Of a stretch of DNA of 5,321 nucleotides, positions 1-5,172 are shown piece by piece; positions within the stretch are counted from its first letter, which is position 1, and every line of letters starts with the position of its first letter. The notes beneath the pieces were generated by a model, which saw nothing but the letters and a program-made list of their open reading frames with translations, searched no databases and had not been told where the DNA came from. The position numbers were made by a program, and so were the translations under genes. Origin of the DNA: Candidatus Bathyarchaeota archaeon RBG_13_52_12 (lineage in GTDB: Archaea; Thermoproteota; Bathyarchaeia; TCS64); NCBI GenBank assembly GCA_001774245.1, contig MEZF01000032.1, positions 1 to 5,321 of the forward strand, read 5' to 3'.

Positions 1-2
1 AG

Positions 3-1061
3 CTAGGCTGCGTCCCTCTGTTTAGCGATGGCCCTCCACGTATCGAAGAACGTCTCCGGCAGCTTCTCTCCTCTATCAGGCTTCCTGACGAGGTTTAAAG
101 CCCCAGTTGGGCATGTAGACACGCACAGCCCACAGCCGATGCATCTATCTTTGTCTAATCTGACGCCACCCACATCCGCTGTCACCGCCTCCATCTGGCA
201 ACGCTCCACACACTTCAAGCAGCCGACGCATTTGGGTTCGTCATACTCCACGATGAACGAGCTGGCGACAGCCTCAGAAGGCTTCGACGCATACTTCAGG
301 CTCTTAAGTATCCCGCAGCAACACCCGCAGCAGCAGCATATGGCGGAGACCAGCATCGAGTTAGTTGGGTTAAGCACAAGATTAGCCTCGTCTGCCTTGA
401 CGAGCAGCTCCTTCGCTTCCTCCTTCGAGATATGCCTTCCTTTTCCTGTCCGGACATAGTAGTCGGCGAAGTCCCCGAATACCAGGCATGTGTCGATGGG
501 GGCGTCGCATCCCTTACCCAGCTTCTTGGCCCTGCTCCTGCATATGCATGGGGCCACGGCGAATCTGTCATGGGCCTCCACTAAGGCGTAAACGTTCTCG
601 TAGGGGAGGACCTCTAGGCGGCTATCTATGCTCTCGTTGATCGGGATTGTGCGCAGCTGGTTAATCGTCTTGGGCTCCTTGCGCTCCTTAACGGTGCTCC
701 AGTAGTCGTTGAGGTCTTGGAGAAACCCGTCGGATAAGCGGTTTACCTGGAACTCGTAGATGCCGATGACGAAGGGCGCAGCCTGGTAGAGAACCTTTCC
801 CCCCTCAGTCTCCGCCGAGAAAATGAGGCCCTTACCGGCCATCTCTTCGAGCCTTTCCTTAGCCTCCTCCTCGGGGAGGCTGGCTCTAGCCGCTATTGCT
901 CCCACCTCCTCTCTGTCCAGGGTTAAGTGTACCGCTAGCTCTGCTTCCTCTGGTGTGAACAGCCTCTTCAATAGGCGGATCTCGGCCCCGTCTTCGCTGG
1001 GCGCGAAACCGTCCGGGAGGCGGTCAAGGTGCTCAGCGAGCCTCTGGTATACTTCAGCCAC
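3..1061 (-). CDS. Winged-helix / cysteine-rich / 2x[4Fe-4S] ferredoxin protein
   Basis: This 352-residue protein is probably a cytoplasmic electron-transfer or redox-sensing protein; its partner is unknown. Residues about 25-95 are helical and resemble a winged-helix domain (ELAVHLTLDREEVGAIAARA, then a wing-like GGKVLY). The middle has an APCICRSRAKK segment (C172, C174, with C185 and C192 following) and then seven cysteines in CCCCGCCC (242-249), which could bind a further cluster. The C-terminus is a classic two-cluster ferredoxin: C278xxC281xxC284xxxC288 (followed by Q rather than the usual P) and C307xxC310xxC313xxxC317P. The start is GTG: an in-frame TGA lies 6 bases upstream, and an AGGTGAT Shine-Dalgarno sits 5 bases before it. 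It is GC-rich (about 58% in one sampled line). The next minus-strand gene downstream is outside the window, so operon membership is unknown. The ferredoxin assignment is firm; the exact function is not known. Confidence 0.93.
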   Translation of the reverse strand: MAEVYQRLAEHLDRLPDGFAPSEDGAEIRLLKRLFTPEEAELAVHLTLDREEVGAIAARASLPEEEAKERLEEMAGKGLIFSAETEGGKVLYQAAPFVIGIYEFQVNRLSDGFLQDLNDYWSTVKERKEPKTINQLRTIPINESIDSRLEVLPYENVYALVEAHDRFAVAPCICRSRAKKLGKGCDAPIDTCLVFGDFADYYVRTGKGRHISKEEAKELLVKADEANLVLNPTNSMLVSAICCCCGCCCGILKSLKYASKPSEAVASSFIVEYDEPKCVGCLKCVERCQMEAVTADVGGVRLDKDRCIGCGLCVSTCPTGALNLVRKPDRGEKLPETFFDTWRAIAKQRDAA

Positions 1062-1066
1062 GTTAT

Positions 1067-1073
1067 ATCACCT
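1067..1073 (-). promoter_or_regulatory. Shine-Dalgarno for the ferredoxin gene
   Basis: On the minus strand this reads AGGTGAT, 5 bases before a GTG codon. Because an in-frame TGA lies just upstream of that GTG, the site supports GTG as the true start. The gene therefore appears to be translated from a leadered mRNA, unlike the dehydratase gene. Confidence 0.55.
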
Positions 1074-1100
1074 AACCATAGAGTGAGTTTGAGGTGAGGA

Positions 1101-1110
1101 TAAGATTATT
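1101..1110 (-). promoter_or_regulatory. Possible TATA box of the ferredoxin gene
   Basis: The minus strand reads AATAATCTTA here, in a GC-richer surrounding. An archaeal TATA box at this place would start transcription near 1080, leaving a leader of roughly 20 bases that includes the Shine-Dalgarno. The match is loose. Confidence 0.3.
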
Positions 1111-1128
1111 CCCATTCTAGGTGTGCGT

Positions 1129-1377
1129 CTAAGTAGTTGTGCCTCGTGTGCGTCTCCGTGCCTCGTTGAAGCCGACGCCATCCTTGAGGTAGGAGTTCCC
1201 TCTGCCCGTGTGCTCGTCTAGGGAGGTCATCCTCAGGTACGGTTTTCTACCCTTCTGCCTTCGACTCATAACGGTCGCCATTGCCTGCCGCGCTTCAAAG
1301 CCCCAGACTCCGGGCTTGGCGACGGTGAGAGGCTCGGACTCAAACCCATAAGAAGGATGCCGATGAGATGGAAGCAC
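1129..1377 (-). other. GC-rich stretch with a doubtful minus-strand ORF
   Basis: This fills the gap between the ferredoxin promoter and the first composite repeat. An 82-codon minus-strand frame is open across it, starting ATG near 1377. The product would be basic and without recognised domains (KPYLRMTSLDEHTGRG, then KDGVGFNEARRR). A plus-strand frame over the same bases is also largely open, broken by one TAG. The first part of the ORF coincides with the 43-bp repeat core; the second repeat copy keeps the same minus-frame peptide RHPSYG but its frame soon ends. It could be a decayed gene, a repeat-derived frame or simply a GC-rich open frame. No ribosome binding site argues for it, so I do not call it a gene. 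Confidence 0.2.
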
Positions 1378-1514
1378 TCAGACAGATAAAAATGGACCAA
1401 ATGGGGTAATTTTCTTCGGGGGAGGCGGCCGGGGGTGGGATTCGAACCCACCTAGAGGTGGAGACATCTGATACGGCGGGAGACATTCTTCGCAGATTTT
1501 CCCTCTTTTTTCTT
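1323..1514. repeat. Composite repeat, copy A
   Basis: Copy A matches copy B (2228-2499) in the same orientation and in the same order of parts. The parts are: a 43-bp core at 1323-1365 (38 of 43 bases match copy B by eye, including AGGATGCCGATG); a looser stretch ending in AATGGACC at 1398; the minus-strand T-arm-like hairpin at 1428-1451; an exact 12-base match agaggtggagac at 1454-1465; gacattct from 1482; and a T-rich end (about 1498-1514). The copies differ mainly in spacing between core and hairpin. No terminal inverted repeats or transposase gene are visible. What the repeat is remains open. Confidence 0.6.
1428..1451 (-). other. tRNA 3'-end-like element A (T arm plus acceptor-like strand)
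   Basis: On the minus strand GTGGG-TTCGAAT-CCCAC forms a perfect 5-bp T stem with a consensus 7-base T loop (1435-1451). It is followed by CCCCGGC (1428-1434), which would be the 3' strand of an acceptor stem. The matching 5' strand GCCGGGG, a D arm and an anticodon arm are not present upstream within about 100 bases. No CCA follows. The upstream bases (TCTCCACCTCTAG) do not fit an ordinary anticodon arm. It is either a 3' tRNA fragment, such as an attachment-site remnant or a split-tRNA half, or a T-arm-like hairpin of another RNA. Confidence 0.5.
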
Positions 1515-1671
1515 TCTGAATGTTGCCGATAATGTCTAATAATAGGCAAACGAAGCACTGATCAGGGTCCTACCTTCAATGAAAGATGAGTAGAACCAAC
1601 CACAGTCTCATAGCCAGTGATACTGATGACAGAGTTATGACTCCACTTCACGCCGCATCTGAAACAAAAGG

Positions 1672-1689
1672 GTTTATGAAATCGTAAAC
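1672..1689. promoter_or_regulatory. GTTTA-N8-TAAAC dyad upstream of the small regulator
   Basis: The inverted repeat GTTTA (1672-1676) and TAAAC (1685-1689) lies about 65 bases before the annotated start of the winged-helix gene. It overlaps a possible TATA-like TTTATGAAA. The same half-sites recur with a 2-base spacer downstream of the gene (2060-2071). An operator for the neighbouring winged-helix protein is an inference; short AT-rich dyads also arise by chance. Confidence 0.25.
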
Positions 1690-1752
1690 TGAGTCTATTG
1701 AACTAAAACAGCAGTTAAACACCATCTATTGATGTGAAACAATAGTTCTAGT

Positions 1753-2031
1753 GTGTTCTTAATCTATAACATTAGCAGTGTATGTCTCGGTGGAAAATCA
1801 GTGTTCGGCGAATCCCTGGAAATGCTCTCTATGATCTACTACGGGGAGAATAAGAGCTGGGAGATTGCCCAAAAAATGGATGCACCCATCAACAGATACA
1901 GAGCTCTAATCAAGAAGCTGTTGGATCTCCAGTTCATCCGTTTTGATAAGAACAACTATTCATATAGTCTGACAGCCCATGGAGAAAATGTTATAAAATT
2001 TGCTAGCTCGCGGATTTGTACACCAGCTTAA
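1753..2031 (+). CDS. Small archaeal winged-helix DNA-binding protein
   Basis: This is probably a single-domain transcriptional regulator, 92 residues from the GTG used here. The domain runs from EMLSMIYYGENKSWEIAQKM through the helix-turn-helix (SWEIAQKMDAPINRYRALIKKLLDLQFI) to a wing (RFDKNNYSYSLTAHGENVIKFA). This order and spacing match archaeal winged-helix proteins of the HTH_45 type. The start is uncertain: GTG at 1753, GTG at 1801 and ATG at 1822 or 1831 are all possible, and none has a clear Shine-Dalgarno. Starting at 1801 or 1822 would give about 69-76 residues and still keep the whole domain. It sits alone in an AT-rich segment (about 43% GC in a sampled line) between the two composite repeats. 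This isolation, together with flanking GTTTA/TAAAC dyads, suggests autoregulation or a role in an integrated element; both are inference. Confidence 0.7.
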   Translation: MFLIYNISSVCLGGKSVFGESLEMLSMIYYGENKSWEIAQKMDAPINRYRALIKKLLDLQFIRFDKNNYSYSLTAHGENVIKFASSRICTPA

Positions 2032-2227
2032 CAAGTGACGGGAAAAAGTGTGTGTGATGGTTTACATAAACCCGATTTTAATAGCTAAGATGAAGGTGCA
2101 TGGAGTTGAGTTGTTATGAGTGTTAGACGCTCCAGATTAACTATTCTCTCTTCAGGTTCCATAATTCAACAATCTATTTTTTCTGCTTCGTGGACTAATT
2201 AATTGAGGCTGGAGCGGAACCCCAAGC
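2032..2227. other. AT-rich non-coding stretch
   Basis: I see no gene here; the only frames starting with ATG are about 8-9 codons long. It contains the GTTTACATAAAC dyad and a TATA-like TTTTAATA near 2076-2083 that could start a plus-strand transcript near 2108. It ends where the second composite repeat begins and composition turns GC-rich. Confidence 0.4.
2060..2071. promoter_or_regulatory. GTTTACATAAAC dyad downstream of the small regulator
   Basis: This 12-base site has GTTTA and TAAAC half-sites separated by CA. It uses the same half-sites as the dyad at 1672-1689 on the other side of the winged-helix gene, and lies just before a TATA-like TTTTAATA. It is a candidate binding site only. 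Confidence 0.25.
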
Positions 2228-2401
2228 CGGTGAGAGGCATGGGCTCAAGCCCATATGAAGGATGCCGATGCTGATGTAACACCCTGAGAGGCAGATCTAA
2301 ATGGTCCGGTCGGCGGATGAGGCGTGCAAGACACTCGAGAACGGTTCGAGCATGAGGTCACCATCAACGGAGTTCAGATATGGCGGAAGCCCCTCTAACG
2401 C

Positions 2402-2412
2402 GGGGGGGGGGG
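2402..2412. repeat. Run of eleven G's
   Basis: An uninterrupted G11 tract lies inside copy B, just before the T-arm-like hairpin. Such tracts are prone to slippage and to sequencing or assembly error, so the exact length should not be relied on. Confidence 0.9.
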
Positions 2413-2421
2413 TGCGTAAGT

Positions 2422-2445
2422 GCGGAGGGTGAGATACGAACCCTC
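2422..2445 (-). other. tRNA 3'-end-like element B (degenerate T arm)
   Basis: On the minus strand GAGGG-TTCGTAT-CTCAC (2429-2445) resembles a T arm. One stem position is A-A and one is a G-T pair, and the loop has T in place of the usual A at its fifth base. CCTCCGC (2422-2428) follows where an acceptor 3' strand would be. It aligns with element A at 1428-1451 and is more decayed. No 5' tRNA half and no CCA are present. Confidence 0.4.
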
Positions 2446-2511
2446 CCAGAGGTGGAGACGAAAAAGTGACATTCTCCAACTCTTCCTTACTTTTTTTTTA
2501 AACCTAGACAG

Positions 2512-2520
2512 TAATTATAA
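2512..2520 (+). promoter_or_regulatory. TATA box of the dehydratase gene
   Basis: TAATTATAA is centred about 30 bases before the ATG at 2546. With the usual archaeal spacing, transcription would begin at or within a few bases of the ATG, so the mRNA is probably leaderless. This agrees with the absence of a Shine-Dalgarno before the start codon. Confidence 0.6.
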
Positions 2521-2545
2521 GAGATACTAGGATAGTTGATCCTGC

Positions 2546-3535
2546 ATGATTATACCGACCCCAAGCACTTACAGACCAACTCTAAACGATTTTAGAGAAG
2601 CATCAAAAAGATTAGAGGGCATTGCCCTCAGAACCCAGCTAATCCCATTGAGATGGTACGATGAGGATCCTAAGATTCTTCTAAAACCTGAGATGCTTCA
2701 ACCAGTAGGCAGCTACAAGATAAGAGGAGTTTACAACTGGGTGGCTAAACTAAGCCCAGAGCAAAGAGCAAAAGGAATATCCACAGCAAGTGCTGGAAAC
2801 ATGGCTCAAGCAGTTGCTTATGTAGCTAAGCTATATAAAATTCCAGCAAGGGCAATAGTTTTCGATACTTCACCTCAAACGAAAAAAGATTCCATAAGAA
2901 AATACGGTGGAGAAGTCGTACCCAAGTCATGGGATGGTTGGGTTGAATATACGACAAATCCAGAGGATGACCGAAGTTTCATTAACCCCGTTGAAGAGTT
3001 TGGCTTACTTGATGGGCATGGAACCATTGGTTTAGAGATCATGGAAGACGCACCAGAGACTGAAACAATCTATGTTCCGCTAGGTGCTGGTTTCCTAGGC
3101 GCAGGAGTAGCCCTAGCAGCTAAAGCAATAAAACCATCAGTCAGTGTGATAGGAGTTAATGCTGAGAACTCACCGCACTACTATGAGAGTGTTAAGCATG
3201 GAAGGGTTGTGGATACTCCACCAAAATCAACACTTGCGGATGGGACATCGGGTAACTTGATTTCTTTTCCTAACTCTGATAAACTTCTAAGATTGGTACA
3301 AGAGACAATAGATGAAGTGGTTCTTGTCTCTGAAGATGAGATAAAGGATGCTATCCGTTACCTAGCTCTTGAGAATAAACTTGTGGCTGAAGGGTCAGGT
3401 GCGATGAGTCTCGCAGCAGCCATTAAAACATCTAAAGAGGAACGAGGGAAAACCGTTTGTATCCTTACAGGTGGAAGCATAGACTCAGATAAACTAACAA
3501 AGATAATGGGTTCTCCTCTGACCCCTTCTCAATGA
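2546..3535 (+). CDS. PLP-dependent threonine/serine dehydratase-family enzyme
   Basis: This 329-residue cytoplasmic fold-type II PLP enzyme is likely to deaminate threonine or serine to 2-oxobutyrate or pyruvate plus ammonia. The PLP lysine is K58 in GSYKIRG. ASAGNMAQAVAYVAKLYKIP (81-100) matches the family ASAGNHAQG motif, with Met86 where His is usual. The phosphate-binding loop is PLGAGFLGAG (178-187), where the family normally has a run of four glycines. LADGTSG (230-236), AEGSGAMSLAA (281-291; family EPAGA) and LTGGSID (307-313; family SGGN) follow. Length fits the catabolic/serine-racemase type; there is no C-terminal ACT domain, so feedback control by isoleucine is not expected. The substitutions leave the substrate open: threonine, serine, hydroxyaspartate or another amino acid. 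The gene is AT-richer (about 45% in a sampled line) than both GC-rich neighbours, which may mean transfer. It converges on the peptidase gene with 58 bases between stops. Confidence 0.9.
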   Translation: MIIPTPSTYRPTLNDFREASKRLEGIALRTQLIPLRWYDEDPKILLKPEMLQPVGSYKIRGVYNWVAKLSPEQRAKGISTASAGNMAQAVAYVAKLYKIPARAIVFDTSPQTKKDSIRKYGGEVVPKSWDGWVEYTTNPEDDRSFINPVEEFGLLDGHGTIGLEIMEDAPETETIYVPLGAGFLGAGVALAAKAIKPSVSVIGVNAENSPHYYESVKHGRVVDTPPKSTLADGTSGNLISFPNSDKLLRLVQETIDEVVLVSEDEIKDAIRYLALENKLVAEGSGAMSLAAAIKTSKEERGKTVCILTGGSIDSDKLTKIMGSPLTPSQ

Positions 3536-3593
3536 GGATTGTAGGTGGTATTAGGACTCCCTTGGCTTCGAGATATCTTATGGTGAGCCTGGC

Positions 3594-4937
3594 TTAGGGG
3601 AGTTTCCTCCCAGCCTTCTTAAAGTACTCCTCAATCTCCTTCTTCTGCTTCTCAGGTATCGTTCTCTCAAAGGGCCAAGCAGCAGCCTCCGCCACGTAGC
3701 GTCTCAGGAACTCCTCAGCGAAGACTCCGTGTATCCTCAGCGCCTCGGGGCTCAGCCACTTCTCCTCGTCCTCCCTGCTATGCATCAACAGGTTCGATGG
3801 CGTATCCCTGCTAAGCGACACACTCGGGACCCCGACGGCGGAGAGAGGCGTCCCATCCGAGGAGTAGACCGCCTCGGAGACGCTGAAGACGACCCCCTTC
3901 TCCTTAGATAGCAGCTTCACAGCCGCAGTCAGCTCGGGTGGACCAAGAACCTTGGCACTGTTTGTGCCAATTAGACCTCCATGGACGTCCAGGTTGAGAC
4001 AGAGAACCGTGTTATCGAGCTCTGTGGTGGCCTCCTCGTCCGCCTTCTTGGCCGCCTCGCTCGTCTCCCTGAGCCTCTTCGCGTACTCCCTGCTCCCAAG
4101 CAGACCGAGTTCCTCGCAACCCCAGGCCACGAAGCGCATCGTCCTCTTCGACCCCCTCTCCTTGAAGACTCGTGCAAGCTCCAACATGATTGCGGTGCCA
4201 CCGGCGTTGTCCCCAGCGCCAGAGACCTCTAGGACGGTGTCATAGTGGCCACCAACCACTATGATCTCCTCGGGGCGCAGCGTCCCCCTGATCTCCGCGA
4301 CCACATTTTGGGTCCTGATAGTCTTCTCCTCGGTCACAGCTATGAGACGCATGCTCTTGACCCCGGACTTGACGAGCTTCACCCCATCCTCGAAAGTGAC
4401 TCTAACCATGGGTATGTCAACATACTTCTTCCTGAATGTTGGGCTCCCCCAGAGGTTCTTAGCCATCGCCCTGGGCGTGGACTCGATTATTATCATCCCC
4501 GCGGGCCTGTATTTCTTCAGTTGAGCGAAAGCGCGATCCCTGTTAGCGGGCTGCCCAGAGGTTATGATTATCCTCCCCTCCACGTCCGCAGTGATGTACT
4601 CCTCATCATATGAGTCGAGGTGGAGGATGCCCCCAGTCACACCATTCGGGTCTGTGCTTCCCGAGAGGGGCATTACCTCACACGGTATCTCTGCCCTGTA
4701 CGGTTCTAGCACCTCAAGCCTTTTCGCTTTGACGCTCCCCGTGAATGCGTCGAACTCCTCGATTCTGGAGTCGAGCCTTAGCCTCTTAAATTCTGATAAT
4801 ATCCACTCTGCGGATTTCCTCTCCGCGTCTGTTCCACTGGGCCTCGACCCGATGTCGACGGCAAGCTTCTTAATATACTCGAATGCTTTCTCTCCGCTGA
4901 AACTCAAAATAGGTTCCTCGACCTGTAAAGGGAGCAT
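3594..4937 (-). CDS. M28-family zinc metallopeptidase with PA-type insert
   Basis: This 447-residue protein is probably a di-zinc aminopeptidase or related M28 hydrolase. The residues of the active site are all present: H231 and D233 in GGHYDT, bridging D243 in GAGDNAGG, E275-E276 in WGCEELG (catalytic base and zinc ligand), D317 in LNLDVHG and H386 in LLMHSREDE. An N-terminal cap of about 80 residues contains IGSRPSGTDAE. A PA-like region of about residues 80-205 (ILHLDSY, then GRIIITSG and RPAGMIIIES) comes before the catalytic part, as in many M28 proteins. No signal peptide or membrane segment is visible, so a cytoplasmic role in peptide breakdown is likely; the substrate cannot be told. 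The start is the first in-frame ATG, without a clear Shine-Dalgarno. It is strongly GC-rich (about 65% in a sampled line) and transcribed alone. Confidence 0.93.
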   Translation of the reverse strand: MLPLQVEEPILSFSGEKAFEYIKKLAVDIGSRPSGTDAERKSAEWILSEFKRLRLDSRIEEFDAFTGSVKAKRLEVLEPYRAEIPCEVMPLSGSTDPNGVTGGILHLDSYDEEYITADVEGRIIITSGQPANRDRAFAQLKKYRPAGMIIIESTPRAMAKNLWGSPTFRKKYVDIPMVRVTFEDGVKLVKSGVKSMRLIAVTEEKTIRTQNVVAEIRGTLRPEEIIVVGGHYDTVLEVSGAGDNAGGTAIMLELARVFKERGSKRTMRFVAWGCEELGLLGSREYAKRLRETSEAAKKADEEATTELDNTVLCLNLDVHGGLIGTNSAKVLGPPELTAAVKLLSKEKGVVFSVSEAVYSSDGTPLSAVGVPSVSLSRDTPSNLLMHSREDEEKWLSPEALRIHGVFAEEFLRRYVAEAAAWPFERTIPEKQKKEIEEYFKKAGRKLP

Positions 4938-4953
4938 TCATTATTAAGAATTG

Positions 4954-4994
4954 ACGCCTCACATATGCGCGCGATTGGTGCGAAAGAGAGGCGT
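4954..4994. promoter_or_regulatory. Inverted repeat ACGCCTC / GAGGCGT upstream of the peptidase gene
   Basis: ACGCCTC at 4954-4960 and GAGGCGT at 4988-4994 are exact complements, 27 bases apart, located 17-57 bases upstream of the peptidase start. If the transcript starts beyond 4994 this would be a 7-bp stem in the mRNA leader; otherwise it could be an operator. No function is established. Confidence 0.3.
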
Positions 4995-5002
4995 AACTGA
5001 GT

Positions 5003-5016
5003 TTTTACTAGTAAAA
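5003..5016. promoter_or_regulatory. Perfect palindrome TTTTACTAGTAAAA in the peptidase upstream region
   Basis: This is a perfect 14-bp palindrome 66-79 bases before the peptidase start. It overlaps a TATA-like sequence that on the minus strand reads ATATTTTACT. A palindrome on a promoter element suggests a dimeric regulator binding site; this is inference. Confidence 0.35.
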
Positions 5017-5058
5017 TATGTGATTTAAAGGCTCGGCACGTGGGTCTGGTTCAGTAAA

Positions 5059-5086
5059 TGGCGGGCTCGGTGGGATTCGAACCCCT
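5059..5086 (-). other. tRNA 3'-end-like element C, with CCA
   Basis: On the minus strand AGGGG-TTCGAAT-CCCAC (5070-5086) has a consensus T loop, but only three of the five stem positions pair. CGAGCCC (acceptor-like, 5063-5069), G (5062) and an encoded CCA (5059-5061) follow in the exact order of a tRNA 3' end. The complementary GGGCTCG, a D arm and an anticodon arm are missing upstream, where the partial gene at 5173-5321 lies. The bases just before it (GGAGATATCTCC, then AC) form a short palindrome and share TCTCCAC with elements A and B. It is a tRNA fragment, pseudogene or split half rather than a complete tRNA. Confidence 0.5.
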
Positions 5087-5172
5087 GCCTCAGTGGAGAT
5101 ATCTCCCGATGAACTCCCCTTTCTTTTTCGATGGAAATGCGTCCAACGAATAGTGGAAAAGATGGTGTAAGA

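Larger units (their letters stand above)
2228..2499. repeat. Composite repeat, copy B
   Basis: This is the second copy of the repeat described at 1323-1514, in the same orientation. The 43-bp core is at 2228-2270, followed by a stretch ending AATGGTCC at 2307, the T-arm-like hairpin at 2422-2445, agaggtggagac at 2448-2459, gacattct from 2468 and nine T's at 2491-2499. It is longer than copy A by about 80 bases between core and hairpin. That extra part holds a small hairpin (CTCGA/TCGAG, 2334-2350) and a run of eleven G's. In this copy the core contains the near-perfect palindrome TGGGCTCAAGCCCA (2239-2252), which copy A lacks. Confidence 0.6.

Noticed and set aside
28..459. 143-codon plus-strand ORF opposite the ferredoxin gene
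   Set aside because: It is the antisense of the cysteine motifs of the ferredoxin and has a low-complexity serine/glutamine-rich sequence.
1340..1558. 72-codon minus-strand ORF across the first T-arm-like element
   Set aside because: Its VRIPPP peptide is the usual translation of a tRNA T arm read as protein; similar peptides appear at the other two elements. No coding evidence.
2297..2479. 60-codon minus-strand ORF in copy B
   Set aside because: It runs through the G11 tract and the T-arm hairpin, is proline-rich from the homopolymer, and has no counterpart in copy A.
1129..2499. Tail of an IS200/IS605 TnpB gene with its guide RNA region
   Set aside because: The core's hairpin-then-AGGATG look is suggestive, but no TnpB catalytic or zinc-finger motifs are visible in any frame, so I could not support it.
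1323..2499. CRISPR array
   Set aside because: There are only two long, diverged repeats about 900 bases apart, not short identical repeats with regular spacers.
3952..4245. Several plus-strand ORFs within 3729-4947
   Set aside because: They are shadows of the M28 gene on the minus strand, which has complete catalytic motifs.
5059..5172. Complete tRNA gene with an intron
   Set aside because: No 5' acceptor strand GGGCTCG, D arm or anticodon arm can be found upstream on the minus strand before the neighbouring coding region.
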